Assembly: GCA_021817355.1 (NCBI GenBank)
Contig: JAKAVI010000159.1
Coordinates: 1 to 8,069 of the forward strand
From: Pseudomonadota bacterium
GTDB taxonomy: Bacteria; Pseudomonadota; Alphaproteobacteria; Micropepsales; Micropepsaceae
Length of the DNA: 8,069 nucleotides
Direction: 5' to 3'
The position numbers and the translations under genes were made by a program. Below are positions 7,400 to 8,069 of this stretch, piece by piece (within the stretch, counting starts at the first letter, position 1; every line of letters begins with the position of its first letter). The notes below the pieces were generated by a model. The model saw only the letters and a list, made by a program, of their open reading frames with translations, had not been told where the DNA came from and searched no databases.

Positions 7400-8069
7400 T
7401 CATTCCTCCGGAAACTCTAGGCCAAGTTCACGATAGTGTTCGCGGCTTTCTGCCCAGTTTTCGCGCACTTTTACGAACAGGAACAGGTGAACTCTACGCT
7501 CCAGCAATTGCTCCAGTTCACGGCGGGCCGCCTCCCCGATCACTTTAATGGTCTGGCCGCCCTTGCCAAGGACAATCGCCTTTTGCCCGTCACGTTGCAC
7601 GTAGATCACCTGATGGATGCGAACCGAACCGTCCTTCTTTTCCTCCCACTTTTCGGACTCCACACTGGTGGCATAGGGTAACTCGTCGTGCAGCCGCAAG
7701 TAGAGTTTTTCGCGAGTAATTTCAGAGGCAAGAAGGCGTAAAGGGATATCTGCGGCCTGATCCGGCGGATAAAGAAGAGGACCTTGCGGCATCTGTTCGG
7801 AACACCACGCCGCCAGCTCTTCCAGTCCGTCACCCTTCGAGGCGCTGATCATGAAAACCTGGGCAAACCGTCCAGGTGGCGCCAGCCGCTGGATAAGAGG
7901 TAGCAGATCGGCACGTTTCATAGTGTCAATCTTGTTCAGTGCCAGCGCTACTTTGGTAGCCGGACTCTTGAGCTCTGCCAGAATGTTTGCCGTATCGCGC
8001 GCCGCCGGCCCCTCGGGATGGCTAACAAGGTCAGTGGCATCAACCACGACCACGACACAATCGGCGTCC
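7400..8069 (-). CDS. era: GTPase Era, 5' partial
   Basis: Essential GTPase that binds the 3' end of 16S rRNA and helps mature the 30S subunit, often at the membrane. Cut by the right edge: 222 residues are visible of an expected 300 or so, and the frame is open to the edge, so the GTG at 8051-8053 is not the start. The visible part begins DADCVVVVVDATDLV, just after where G3 (DxPG) would lie; G1 to G3 are outside. The G4 motif NKID is at visible residues 45-48 and the G5-like ISASKGDG at 74-81. The C-terminal KH domain carries ITREKLYLRLHDELPY, KWEEKKDGSVRI, the RNA-binding GKGG loop (168-171) and RRVHLFLFVKVRENW (191-205). The gene ends EFPEE with TGA, followed directly by the recO start. 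Confidence 0.95.
   Translation of the reverse strand, partial: DADCVVVVVDATDLVSHPEGPAARDTANILAELKSPATKVALALNKIDTMKRADLLPLIQRLAPPGRFAQVFMISASKGDGLEELAAWCSEQMPQGPLLYPPDQAADIPLRLLASEITREKLYLRLHDELPYATSVESEKWEEKKDGSVRIHQVIYVQRDGQKAIVLGKGGQTIKVIGEAARRELEQLLERRVHLFLFVKVRENWAESREHYRELGLEFPEE

Noticed and set aside
1..8069. UGA reassigned to Trp, suggested by the TGA inside lrgB and the in-phase era/recO junction
   Set aside because: lrgA, parC and era end at TGA where their families end, and Trp in the long intact genes is encoded by TGG without any internal TGA.

Overview
The window looks like ordinary chromosome from a GC-rich proteobacterium, most likely an alphaproteobacterium. The reasons are the gene order era-recO-parC read from the right edge on the minus strand, and the alphaproteobacterial character of the ParC, RecO and Era proteins (for example the ParC tail with the [17 protein letters not shown] motif). 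This placement rests on recall of family sequences, not on a search. TGA serves as a normal stop for lrgA, parC and era, so the standard bacterial code applies.

Layout. Bases 1-1096 (+) hold an lrgA/cidA-type membrane gene, cut by the left edge, followed with a GTGA overlap by an lrgB/cidB-type gene. The lrgB copy carries two separate lesions: an in-frame TGA near its start and a one-base frameshift near its end. Bases 1189-2502 (-) encode an intact MFS permease of the Spinster-like kind. A 101-base divergent gap (2503-2603) separates it from an AidB-type acyl-CoA dehydrogenase (2604-4250, +). That gene converges with parC (4296-6533, -), the topoisomerase IV A subunit. Upstream of parC on the same strand lie recO (6662-7399) and the 3' two-thirds or more of era (7400 to the right edge). 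recO starts with TTG directly after the era TGA and in the same reading frame.

How the genes relate. era, recO and parC are housekeeping genes for ribosome assembly, recombinational repair and chromosome decatenation, and may be co-transcribed. The permease and the AidB-like flavoprotein are a divergent pair that may share control, but nothing shows a common substrate. LrgA and LrgB normally work together as a two-part membrane system. With LrgB broken and a conserved LrgA motif altered, the module looks to be decaying, unless the lesions are sequencing errors.

I found no RNA genes, mobile elements, CRISPR array, or convincing undescribed system. The most useful observations are the double-lesion lrgB, the in-phase era/recO junction, the Gln at the quinolone-contact serine position of ParC, and the weakly basic C-terminus of the AidB-like protein.
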